A DNA stretch of 7,423 bases. It comes from an uncultured bacterium (GTDB taxonomy: Bacteria > Bacillota > Clostridia > Christensenellales > Borkfalkiaceae). The notes beneath the pieces are model-generated. The model had not been told where the DNA came from, did not search any database, and worked only from the letters and a program-made list of their open reading frames with translations. The DNA lies in NCBI GenBank assembly GCA_934871445.1, contig CAKXBD010000106.1, forward strand, positions 1 to 7,423. Reading direction: 5' to 3'. Made by a program: the position numbers and the translations under genes. This document shows, piece after piece, positions 1-5,219 of the stretch (positions are counted from its first letter, which is position 1; each line of letters opens with the position of its first letter).

Positions 1-407
1 TTTTCCACCTTATAAAAGGCCAAAGGCTCCGCGCCGTCGGGCACCGCATCAGCAGGATAACATTCCAACCACCTGAGACAATATTCGGGGTGTTTTTGTA
101 CGATTTTTCCGTCGGCAAAGCCGCTCGGCCAGCCGTTTTCATCGTAAACATAACTGTCCAAGCCCCGCGCCGTCCCCTCTTTTATCCCGGCATCCAGACA
201 TTCAAACCATTCCTTTCCCATATAGTCGGTGAGAAGGCCGCTGCGTGCGTGCATAAAATAACCTCCACACCCCTTTTCGGCCATCTCCCGTATCTGATCG
301 GTCATTTTGTCCGCTTCGAGGCGGTCATTCAGCGACCAAAAAGGCAGAGAACGATATTCCCGCGAACGCCCGCGGATGATATTGAAAATAAAATCCGTAG
401 CTTCCAT
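1..407 (-). CDS. Large glycoside hydrolase, N-terminal part (3' end outside window)
   Basis: An open frame starts at ATG 407-405 and continues without a stop to base 1, giving 135 residues of a longer protein. Visible blocks are PFWSLND (residues 22-28), GYFMHARSGL (49-58), EWFEC (66-70) and YDENGWPSG (88-96). From memory these match the N-terminal TIM-barrel region of a group of large, poorly characterised bacterial glycosidases often annotated as GH106-like or with GH2-type sugar-binding domains. The family number is uncertain. There is no signal peptide, so a cytoplasmic enzyme acting on imported oligosaccharides is inferred. The start lies 5 nt after the stop of the esterase-like gene. 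No good Shine-Dalgarno sequence precedes it, so translation is probably coupled. A TTG three codons upstream (416-414) is an alternative start. Catalytic residues cannot be assigned from this fragment. Confidence 0.8.
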   Translation of the reverse strand, partial: MEATDFIFNIIRGRSREYRSLPFWSLNDRLEADKMTDQIREMAEKGCGGYFMHARSGLLTDYMGKEWFECLDAGIKEGTARGLDSYVYDENGWPSGFADGKIVQKHPEYCLRWLECYPADAVPDGAEPLAFYKVE

Positions 408-412
408 GATTT

Positions 413-1024
413 TCAAATTCGTTCGGCACGTTTCAGCCATTCCTCCGCCAGGAGCTTTTTTCCCTCCGCGGTTAAATGAATACAGTCTACCGTATAAAAT
501 TCGGGCGTACGCTCCACCCAATTTTCGGCAAAAATCCCGTCCATGGGGAGATATACCGCGCCGAACTCGTTAGCAAGACGACGAATTGCATAGATGCGTT
601 CAAAGAGCGAATTTCTCAATCCGTCCATACCGAAATCTTTCGGAATGAGAAACGGTTCGACGACGATGACTTCATGAGTGAATTCGTAAGCCGTGCGGAG
701 CATACGGCGATAAGTATCGTAAAATTCGGCTTCCGAAGCGATACGGGGCGGCGTTCCGCGCACTGTCGTGTCGTTGATGCCGCCGAGTATAGAAATTACG
801 TCGGGGCGGATATCCTCACATTCCGGACGGAAGCGCTGTAAGATTTGACCACAGCTTTCCCCATTGATGCCGCGGTTAAACCCCTCGACATCCCCCAGAC
901 GCTCGCATACGATTCGGTTATAGCCCGTAAGGCCGTGGCGGTCGGAATAGTCGCGGCCGCTGTCCGTAATGGAATCGCCCATAAATAAAATTTTTGCGTT
1001 CTTTTTAATTTTCAGTGTTTTCAT
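413..1024 (-). CDS. SGNH/GDSL-family hydrolase (putative carbohydrate esterase)
   Basis: A 203-residue protein with the SGNH hydrolase blocks in order: FMGDSIT with the nucleophile Ser18, GINGES around residues 52-57 (second block), GGIND with oxyanion-hole Asn84, and DCIH with the Asp180/His183 pair. The length of about 200 residues is normal for single-domain members. Bacterial relatives in glycan-degradation loci commonly remove acetyl groups from sugars, so deacetylation of oligosaccharides is a reasonable inference, but lysophospholipase or other ester activity cannot be excluded. There is no signal peptide: the N-terminus MKTLKIKKNAKILFMGDS enters the first strand directly, which suggests a cytosolic enzyme. 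Its ATG lies inside the end of the upstream glycosidase gene (20-nt overlap). Only a weak AGG lies upstream, which fits translational coupling. Confidence 0.9.
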   Translation of the reverse strand: MKTLKIKKNAKILFMGDSITDSGRDYSDRHGLTGYNRIVCERLGDVEGFNRGINGESCGQILQRFRPECEDIRPDVISILGGINDTTVRGTPPRIASEAEFYDTYRRMLRTAYEFTHEVIVVEPFLIPKDFGMDGLRNSLFERIYAIRRLANEFGAVYLPMDGIFAENWVERTPEFYTVDCIHLTAEGKKLLAEEWLKRAERI

Positions 1025-2213
1025 TTTTCTGATACCTGTAAAGTGCGGCGGGATCCGCGTCCTCTCCCCGAATCAAGCGATAAAGCTTCAAGCCCTTAGC
1101 TTTGGGGATAATTCCCTTGGGCGAGCTCGGAGAAGTAAACAATCCGAAATCAATTTCTATTCCGGGCCCTGCCGTCCAATCGTACAGACGGAAAATAAAT
1201 ACCGTCTCAATATTTTCGCACGAACGAAAGGCCTCGAAGTCGGTCGGAAAGAAGGAAGCCTGTAACTCGTCGGCCTCCGACTTCTTCATGCCACGATTGA
1301 CGACGAAATCGGAATCGTGATAGCCGAATTCGGTAATAAATATTTTTTTCCCGCCGTCGCCGTGGCGTTGCATGACGCGCAGAATCATTTCCGCGCCGCC
1401 TCGGATAATGGAAGCGTCGCCGCCGAAATTATAAGCGTGATAGCACTGTACTTGAAAATAATGATCGGGATCGGTATCGGGGGCAAGTCCGCGTGGAAAT
1501 TTGCCCGATTCCACGGAACGATACACGAACTCATAAAACTCCGCCATTTCCGCATAGCCGCGATAGGGCGTGGGCGCGGGAAATACCACATACGCCTTCG
1601 GATTGCCGCGCTTGACACCTAAGTTGGAATAATAGCAAATATCTGCCGTGATTTCTGCCTTCTCGAGATTGGTATAGCAATATCTTTCGTCGTACTCGGA
1701 GTTCTTTACGTTATTGGAGGAAAATCCCGGCTTTGCGAGATAGGAATTCATGTTTACTTCGTTTCCGCATTCCCAATACTCGATTTCGGGAAATTCTTTC
1801 GCCATCATCTCATACGCGCGGGCAATCATGTTCATTTCGTCCAAATACGCCTGATTACCGGGTTCCGGCATTTCCGGAACGGAGTTCGGAGTACCCGTAA
1901 AACTTTTCGGAAATACGTAATTATGATTCATGGCGACGATACGAATCTTTCTTTTCGTCAGCTCCTCCACATATTTCCTGTAACGGCGGAATACATCCTC
2001 TTTCCATTCCAACTCGTCCGTATCCCCTTTCCGCTGCAACAGACGCTTGTGATGCATCCAGATGCGCATAGATTTTGCGCCGAGACGGTCAATCAAATCG
2101 ATTGTCGTCATAGGGTCGGCGCCCTTGTCCAAAGAACCTTCAAATTCCTCACATATCCCGTAAAAATACGCATCGGGATCGCAAGTATATCCGAGACCTT
2201 CTTTTACCTGCAT
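1005..2213 (-). CDS. Signal-less glycosidase, clan GH-A-like, paralogue of the neighbouring lipoprotein
   Basis: A 402-residue protein that starts directly with MQVKEGLGY and has no export signal, so it is inferred to be cytoplasmic. The pattern fits a retaining (beta/alpha)8 glycosidase of clan GH-A: WECGNE with acid/base candidate Glu152 after Asn151, CYHAY with His259 on the sixth strand, and IFITEFGYHD with nucleophile candidate Glu295. It aligns along its whole length with the lipoprotein encoded upstream. Shared landmarks are GLGY, the (S)xRxWMH segment, the NE motif, the TEFG/SEFG motif, GIFTSP/GLFTSP and a C-terminal GEDAD...LY(K/R)Y ending. The GH family (GH5, GH39 or unclassified) cannot be settled by eye, and the substrate is unknown. 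The ATG has a GGAG site 5 nt upstream. The gene follows a 70-bp gap containing a strong hairpin and overlaps the downstream SGNH gene by 20 nt. Confidence 0.85.
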   Translation of the reverse strand: MQVKEGLGYTCDPDAYFYGICEEFEGSLDKGADPMTTIDLIDRLGAKSMRIWMHHKRLLQRKGDTDELEWKEDVFRRYRKYVEELTKRKIRIVAMNHNYVFPKSFTGTPNSVPEMPEPGNQAYLDEMNMIARAYEMMAKEFPEIEYWECGNEVNMNSYLAKPGFSSNNVKNSEYDERYCYTNLEKAEITADICYYSNLGVKRGNPKAYVVFPAPTPYRGYAEMAEFYEFVYRSVESGKFPRGLAPDTDPDHYFQVQCYHAYNFGGDASIIRGGAEMILRVMQRHGDGGKKIFITEFGYHDSDFVVNRGMKKSEADELQASFFPTDFEAFRSCENIETVFIFRLYDWTAGPGIEIDFGLFTSPSSPKGIIPKAKGLKLYRLIRGEDADPAALYRYQKNENTEN

Positions 2214-2232
2214 ATTTTCTCCTTAAATAATT

Positions 2233-2261
2233 GCGCCGTTCCGCTCTGTACGGAACGGCGC
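2233..2261 (-). promoter_or_regulatory. Intergenic RNA hairpin between the two glycosidase paralogues
   Basis: An 11-bp perfect inverted repeat, GCGCCGTTCCG (2233-2243) and CGGAACGGCGC (2251-2261), has a 7-nt loop. It fills most of the gap between the lipoprotein glycosidase stop (2286-2284) and the next ATG (2213). In the minus-strand transcript the stem is followed by AAUUAUUUAAGG, which is A/U-rich but not a proper U-tract. It may be a leaky terminator, a processing site or a 3'-end stabiliser that sets different levels for the two paralogues. The inverted repeat is certain; the role is inferred. Confidence 0.7.
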
Positions 2262-2283
2262 CTCGTCGAAATTTTCTGCCGAA

Positions 2284-3597
2284 TTATGCTTGTTCTTTTT
2301 TATACTTATAAAGTCCCGACGTATCCGCGTCCTCGCCTTTAAAATACTTAAACAGCGCAAGAGCCGCGGGCTTGGGCGTGATGCCCATTTCTTCGACGGG
2401 AGACGTAAATATTCCGAAAGTCTTTTCCATATCCTTGACTCCCGCACCCGCCGTCGTATAGTTAAACATACGGAAACAGAACACCGCTTCCAAGGAAGGA
2501 AGGTTCGCCTTTAACTGATCGATCGCTTCGGGATACCATTCCCCAATATCCTCCTGCCGCTTCGCATCGAAACTGTCGTACCATCCGAACTCGGAAAGAA
2601 AGAGCTTTTTGCCCGCATCGCCGTGTTCTACCGCCACGTTATACATATCGATATTTGCTTGCAGCCAATCTTCATTGGGCGCGACGTTCGCATACGGATG
2701 CCAGTTGAGCACGTTGAAATAGTTGTCCGTGTTTGTGTCTGCGGGAATAATTCTCTCGTTATTTTCATCGATGCTCGTCGGGAGTTTTCCCGATTCGATT
2801 TGTTCGTACAGAAGATCGATAAAGATCGCAGAGGCGTCCGTCGAGGAGAACACGAGACCGGGCATAACGAGCTCGTTTTCGGGATTGTGCTCTTTAATGC
2901 CGAGATTTGCATAATAGCATTGATCCGCCGTAATCATCGCCACTTCTTCGGGGGTATATTGATATTGTGCATTGACTGCCTCGGAATTTGCCGTGGAATA
3001 CCCTTGACGAACAATCGTCGTTCCCTTCGGGTGATCCGTTTCGTTATTGGGCTCCCAAAGTGTAATTTCGGGAAATTCTTCTGCCATCATGCTGTAACAA
3101 TCGCGGAACAAATTCATAAACGCCATATATTCGTCCGGTTCGTTGACGGGATCGGGAATGACTCCCATAGTCGAAGGCTTTATCATTTCCACGGGGTAGA
3201 GGTATTGGTGGCTCATGACGAGAATATTCTCTACGCCGGCCTCCTTCAAATCCGCAAAATAATTATGATACGTCTCCACCGCATTTCGTTTCAGACTGAT
3301 TTCATTGGAAGTCCGTTCCCTTTCAAGAACATAAGGAATATGCATCCATACACGAACAGATTTAATGTTCATCGTCTTTATGAGATCGCAGACGATTTCC
3401 GTCGTGATTCCGGGATCCTTGGAAGATGTCGGCAAATCGGAGGGAAGGACGCAAATTCCGAACATATTTTCCGGGTTCACTTCATATCCCAGCCCCGTTT
3501 TCTGCTTGGGACCGTCGTCCTTTTTACAAGCTACACCGCCAAGAGCGAGAACAGCGGTCAAAGCGGATATACAGATGATTTTAACGATTTTTTTCAT
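2284..3597 (-). CDS. Exported lipoprotein glycosidase, clan GH-A-like
   Basis: A 437-residue protein with a lipoprotein-type signal peptide: MKKIVK, a hydrophobic core, then LGGVAC with Cys24 as the expected lipidation site and a polar KKDDGPKQK start to the mature chain. The residue at -3 is Gly, so the lipobox is slightly off consensus. The catalytic domain shows the clan GH-A pattern: WEPNNE with Asn185 and acid/base candidate Glu186, NWHPY with His300, and LFLSEFGWYD with nucleophile candidate Glu336. Anchored on the outer face of the membrane, it would cleave glycan outside the cell. It is a full-length paralogue of the signal-less gene downstream. The ATG has GGGAGG 5 nt upstream and overlaps the end of the anchored beta-sandwich gene by 17 nt. 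The exact GH family and substrate are not resolved. Confidence 0.87.
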   Translation of the reverse strand: MKKIVKIICISALTAVLALGGVACKKDDGPKQKTGLGYEVNPENMFGICVLPSDLPTSSKDPGITTEIVCDLIKTMNIKSVRVWMHIPYVLERERTSNEISLKRNAVETYHNYFADLKEAGVENILVMSHQYLYPVEMIKPSTMGVIPDPVNEPDEYMAFMNLFRDCYSMMAEEFPEITLWEPNNETDHPKGTTIVRQGYSTANSEAVNAQYQYTPEEVAMITADQCYYANLGIKEHNPENELVMPGLVFSSTDASAIFIDLLYEQIESGKLPTSIDENNERIIPADTNTDNYFNVLNWHPYANVAPNEDWLQANIDMYNVAVEHGDAGKKLFLSEFGWYDSFDAKRQEDIGEWYPEAIDQLKANLPSLEAVFCFRMFNYTTAGAGVKDMEKTFGIFTSPVEEMGITPKPAALALFKYFKGEDADTSGLYKYKKEQA

Positions 3598-4381
3598 GAC
3601 GACCTCCCTTTTTCAACGCAATCGCCGCACCTGCGACCAAAACGGCAAGCCCTGCCGAAATGCCGGCCACACTTCCGCAGCCGCCGCCCGAGGACGACTC
3701 CGAAGAACCGCTCGAATCTTCCTGTTTCGGCGGAACATAGTCCTCCGTATCGATGTGAATACTTCCGTCCAAAGAATAGAGCTTTGCCGTCTCTATCGTC
3801 GCGCTCTTTTCCTCGACGGAAAGAGCGATATTTCCCTCCGCGGAGGTCTTTCCCTCTTCAAAATAGAGAGTAGCGACGGGAGAGCCGAGATAATCGTAAG
3901 GATCCTGCGCGTTGCGTATGGAAATCTCGACATATCCGCCAATCATTTCCACTTTCAAAGTGCTGCCCGAAAGGAGTCCGCGGCCCAAAACCGCGGTATT
4001 GCTGCCAGATTCGTCTACGAGCCCTTCTGCGGTCAGCCGATTGCCCTTAAAGGTCAGGGAACATGCGGTGGCGTCCGACGTGACGCCGAGAGACAACTTA
4101 AAGCTGCCCTCCACATCTCCGAATTCGAGGAAAAGGAGCAAGCTGTCCATTGTTCCGACCGTCTTTGCTTCGGCGCTCGGAATGAGCGTGAGCCCCTCGG
4201 AGGAAGTCACGGCAAAATCATTGAGCGTCCAGCCGTCGCTGTTTTTGCGGAAATCGCTGCGGAGTTCATCGAGACTTTCCGCGCTTGCGGCCGTTCCGCA
4301 AAGAGCCAAAGAAAGTGAGAGAACGAGAAAAAGCAGAGCGGAAAAGAGGATACGGAATACATTATTTTTGGATTTCGTCAT
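3581..4381 (-). CDS. Secreted beta-sandwich protein with C-terminal membrane anchor
   Basis: A 266-residue protein with a clear Sec signal peptide: MTKSKNNVFR, then a long Leu-rich core to about residue 28, and a likely cut after Ala-Ser-Ala at 34. The mature part, about residues 40-205, is rich in alternating beta-strand sequence and carries a SDGWTL motif near its start. This resembles concanavalin-A-like or LamG-like sugar-binding folds, though the assignment is tentative. A Ser/Gly linker (about 217-233) leads to GGGCGS, a hydrophobic helix (about 238-256) and a basic tail KKGGRHEKNR. That anchor type is common in gut Clostridia and has no LPXTG sortase motif. The likely role is a surface-held glycan-binding or scaffold protein, not a proven enzyme. 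The ATG is 1 nt after the previous stop and has a perfect AGGAGG (4393-4388) inside that gene's last codons. Confidence 0.8.
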   Translation of the reverse strand: MTKSKNNVFRILFSALLFLVLSLSLALCGTAASAESLDELRSDFRKNSDGWTLNDFAVTSSEGLTLIPSAEAKTVGTMDSLLLFLEFGDVEGSFKLSLGVTSDATACSLTFKGNRLTAEGLVDESGSNTAVLGRGLLSGSTLKVEMIGGYVEISIRNAQDPYDYLGSPVATLYFEEGKTSAEGNIALSVEEKSATIETAKLYSLDGSIHIDTEDYVPPKQEDSSGSSESSSGGGCGSVAGISAGLAVLVAGAAIALKKGGRHEKNR

Positions 4382-4382
4382 A

Positions 4383-4958
4383 TTACGCCTCCTGAATCAT
4401 CGGGTCGATATTCGTAATCGAGAAATTGGTCGCATTGTAATATGCTTTTCCCGTATTTTCGATCATCAGAGCGGTATAGCCGAACGTATCGACGTCCGTA
4501 AATACGATCTGCGGTTTTCCGAAAGCCGAATCCGGTTGAGAAGTTTCTTTAATAAACACCTTTACCGTGCGAGAAGAAATAATCAACATGCAGGTATACC
4601 AGGTTTCCGTATCCTTAAATACGTTCAAGGAACAAGTGGCGGAAGTCGTTCCGGAAGCGGTCGTCATATTCTTTCCGACGATGCTCGTCGTATTTCCGTC
4701 CTTGCGGAAATATACTCCGGGCGCGTCGTTACAGGAAGTATCCAGCATTTCGCGACCAAAGGAATAACCGAACCCCGCGAGCTCCGTCCCCTCAGGAAGA
4801 GAGGAAGGTCTGAAATCAAAACGCGCAATTTGGTCGCCGAAACGGGACTTGGAAAGAAATGCCGCGTCGCCGCTGATGTCGTGGAATTGGATATAGTTCC
4901 GATTCATCTGAATAGGAGTCTTTACCCCGCCGTACATGATCCATTTGCGGGTATTCAC
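4383..4958 (-). CDS. Concanavalin-A-like beta-sandwich domain protein without signal peptide
   Basis: A 191-residue protein read from GTG 4958-4956. It looks like a single jelly-roll domain of the concanavalin-A/LamG or 3-keto-disaccharide-hydrolase (DUF1080-like) kind. An early KWIMYGG is followed by FGDQIARFDFRP (residues 40-51) and ends in a YYNATNFSITNID strand, which is the usual closing strand of such domains. There is no signal peptide, although similar domains are mostly extracellular. The frame stays open for 31 more codons upstream, to a TAA at 5054-5052, but has no ATG, GTG or TTG there. GTG is preferred because AGAGG sits 8 nt before it. It is the first gene after the strong promoter and is followed 1 nt later by the anchored protein gene. 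It may be a 5'-truncated gene. Carbohydrate binding is inferred from fold and context. Confidence 0.7.
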   Translation of the reverse strand: MNTRKWIMYGGVKTPIQMNRNYIQFHDISGDAAFLSKSRFGDQIARFDFRPSSLPEGTELAGFGYSFGREMLDTSCNDAPGVYFRKDGNTTSIVGKNMTTASGTTSATCSLNVFKDTETWYTCMLIISSRTVKVFIKETSQPDSAFGKPQIVFTDVDTFGYTALMIENTGKAYYNATNFSITNIDPMIQEA

Positions 4959-4966
4959 GTAATGTT

Positions 4967-4971
4967 CCTCT
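4967..4971 (-). promoter_or_regulatory. Ribosome binding site that selects the GTG start at 4958
   Basis: AGAGG on the minus strand lies 8 nt before GTG 4958-4956. The same frame is open further upstream but has no standard start codon, so this site is the main support for beginning translation at GTG. Confidence 0.55.
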
Positions 4972-5040
4972 ATGATTTCCCCCGCGATCTCGTATTCCTT
5001 AGAGCCTTGGAAATTAATTCCTACATTTTCACTGTCAGGA

Positions 5041-5066
5041 TACTTACGCGGTTAACCGCGTAAGTA
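5041..5066. repeat. Perfect 26-bp palindrome in the leader
   Basis: The sequence TACTTACGCGGTT followed by its exact reverse complement is centred between 5053 and 5054. It contains CTTAC (5043-5047) and GTAAG (5060-5064), the same half-sites as the start-site operator but much farther apart. It could be an operator for a dimeric regulator or, as RNA, an 11-bp stem with a UUAA loop. No U-tract follows it in the minus-strand transcript, so it is not an ordinary terminator. The upstream stop (TAA 5054-5052) of the first gene's frame lies at its centre. Confidence 0.85.
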
Positions 5067-5081
5067 AGAGGCCTCTTACTT
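5062..5081. repeat. Perfect 20-bp palindrome overlapping its neighbour
   Basis: AAGTAAGAGG (5062-5071) is followed by its exact reverse complement CCTCTTACTT (5072-5081). It shares bases 5062-5066 with the 26-bp palindrome, so the two full hairpins could not form in the same RNA molecule. It again carries GTAAG and CTTAC half-sites, here separated by six bases. Confidence 0.85.
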
Positions 5082-5113
5082 TTGATTTCCGAATATAAAT
5101 TGACAGTTGTTTC

Positions 5114-5129
5114 CGTAAACCGCTTACAT
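5114..5129. promoter_or_regulatory. Degenerate second operator copy
   Basis: On the minus strand, TGTAAGCGGTTTACGG resembles the perfect operator 7 bp away but has one extra central base and one mismatched arm position. GTAA and TTAC are separated by five bases instead of four. It may be a weaker site for the same regulator. Confidence 0.5.
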
Positions 5130-5135
5130 AAAACT

Positions 5136-5149
5136 TGTAAGCGCTTACA
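5136..5149. promoter_or_regulatory. LacI/CcpA-type operator at the transcription start
   Basis: TGTAAGCGCTTACA is a perfect 14-bp palindrome. It matches the known form of Bacillota cre sites (TGWNANCGNTNWCA type) and of operators for other LacI-family regulators such as KdgR-type uronate regulators. It lies immediately downstream of the -10 box, covering roughly the first 14-16 transcribed bases, where a bound repressor would block the polymerase. The sequence does not show whether CcpA or a local regulator binds. No regulator gene is in the window. Confidence 0.8.
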
Positions 5150-5155
5150 GTATGC

Positions 5156-5184
5156 ATTATATCATACCTAATTCATTCTGTCAA
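5156..5184 (-). promoter_or_regulatory. Consensus SigA-type promoter for the glycan operon
   Basis: On the minus strand, TTGACA (5184-5179), a 17-bp spacer and TATAAT (5161-5156) all match the vegetative consensus exactly. A TG one base before the -10 box adds an extended -10 element. The expected start is near 5149-5151, leaving a leader of about 190 nt before GTG 4958. No gene is oriented to use the plus strand here, so it serves the block ending at base 1. Confidence 0.88.
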
Positions 5185-5219
5185 TACCTATTTCAAAAAT
5201 TTTTGGAAAATTTTTTTGC
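5185..5219 (-). promoter_or_regulatory. A/T-tract segment upstream of the -35 box (possible UP element)
   Basis: Between the kdgK stop and the -35 box the minus strand reads as alternating A-runs and T-runs (AAAAAAATTTTCC, then AAAAATTTTTG). This is typical of UP elements contacted by the RNA polymerase alpha subunit. It lacks a GC-rich stem, so it is not a convincing terminator for kdgK. Confidence 0.5.

Larger units (their letters stand above)
5031..5107 (-). repeat. Seven-base inverted repeat enclosing the leader palindromes
   Basis: ACTGTCA at 5031-5037 and TGACAGT at 5101-5107 are exact reverse complements. In the minus-strand transcript they could pair as a closing stem around the two palindromes between them, giving a three-way-junction-like leader. 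A 7-base match can occur by chance, so the pairing is only a candidate. Confidence 0.4.

Noticed and set aside
2623..3873. Long plus-strand open frame (416 codons) opposite the lipoprotein glycosidase
   Set aside because: It is antisense to a well-supported gene, has low-complexity Arg/His/Phe/Ile-rich composition, spans the junction of two real genes and shows no domain. It reflects codon bias on the other strand.
3912..5063. Plus-strand open frame (383 codons) covering the beta-sandwich genes and part of the leader
   Set aside because: It is Arg/Ser-rich with no recognisable motif, and antisense to two genes with good ribosome sites and family features.
5041..5081. Leader palindromes as intrinsic terminators
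   Set aside because: Neither stem is followed by a U-tract on either strand; operator or leader structure fits better.
5100..5128. Plus-strand TTGACA at 5100-5105 as a divergent promoter
   Set aside because: No good -10 box lies at a proper spacing and no plus-strand gene lies downstream.
5041..5149. CRISPR array or transposon end repeats
   Set aside because: The repeats are short inverted half-sites with irregular spacing. There are no unique spacers, transposase gene or target duplications.
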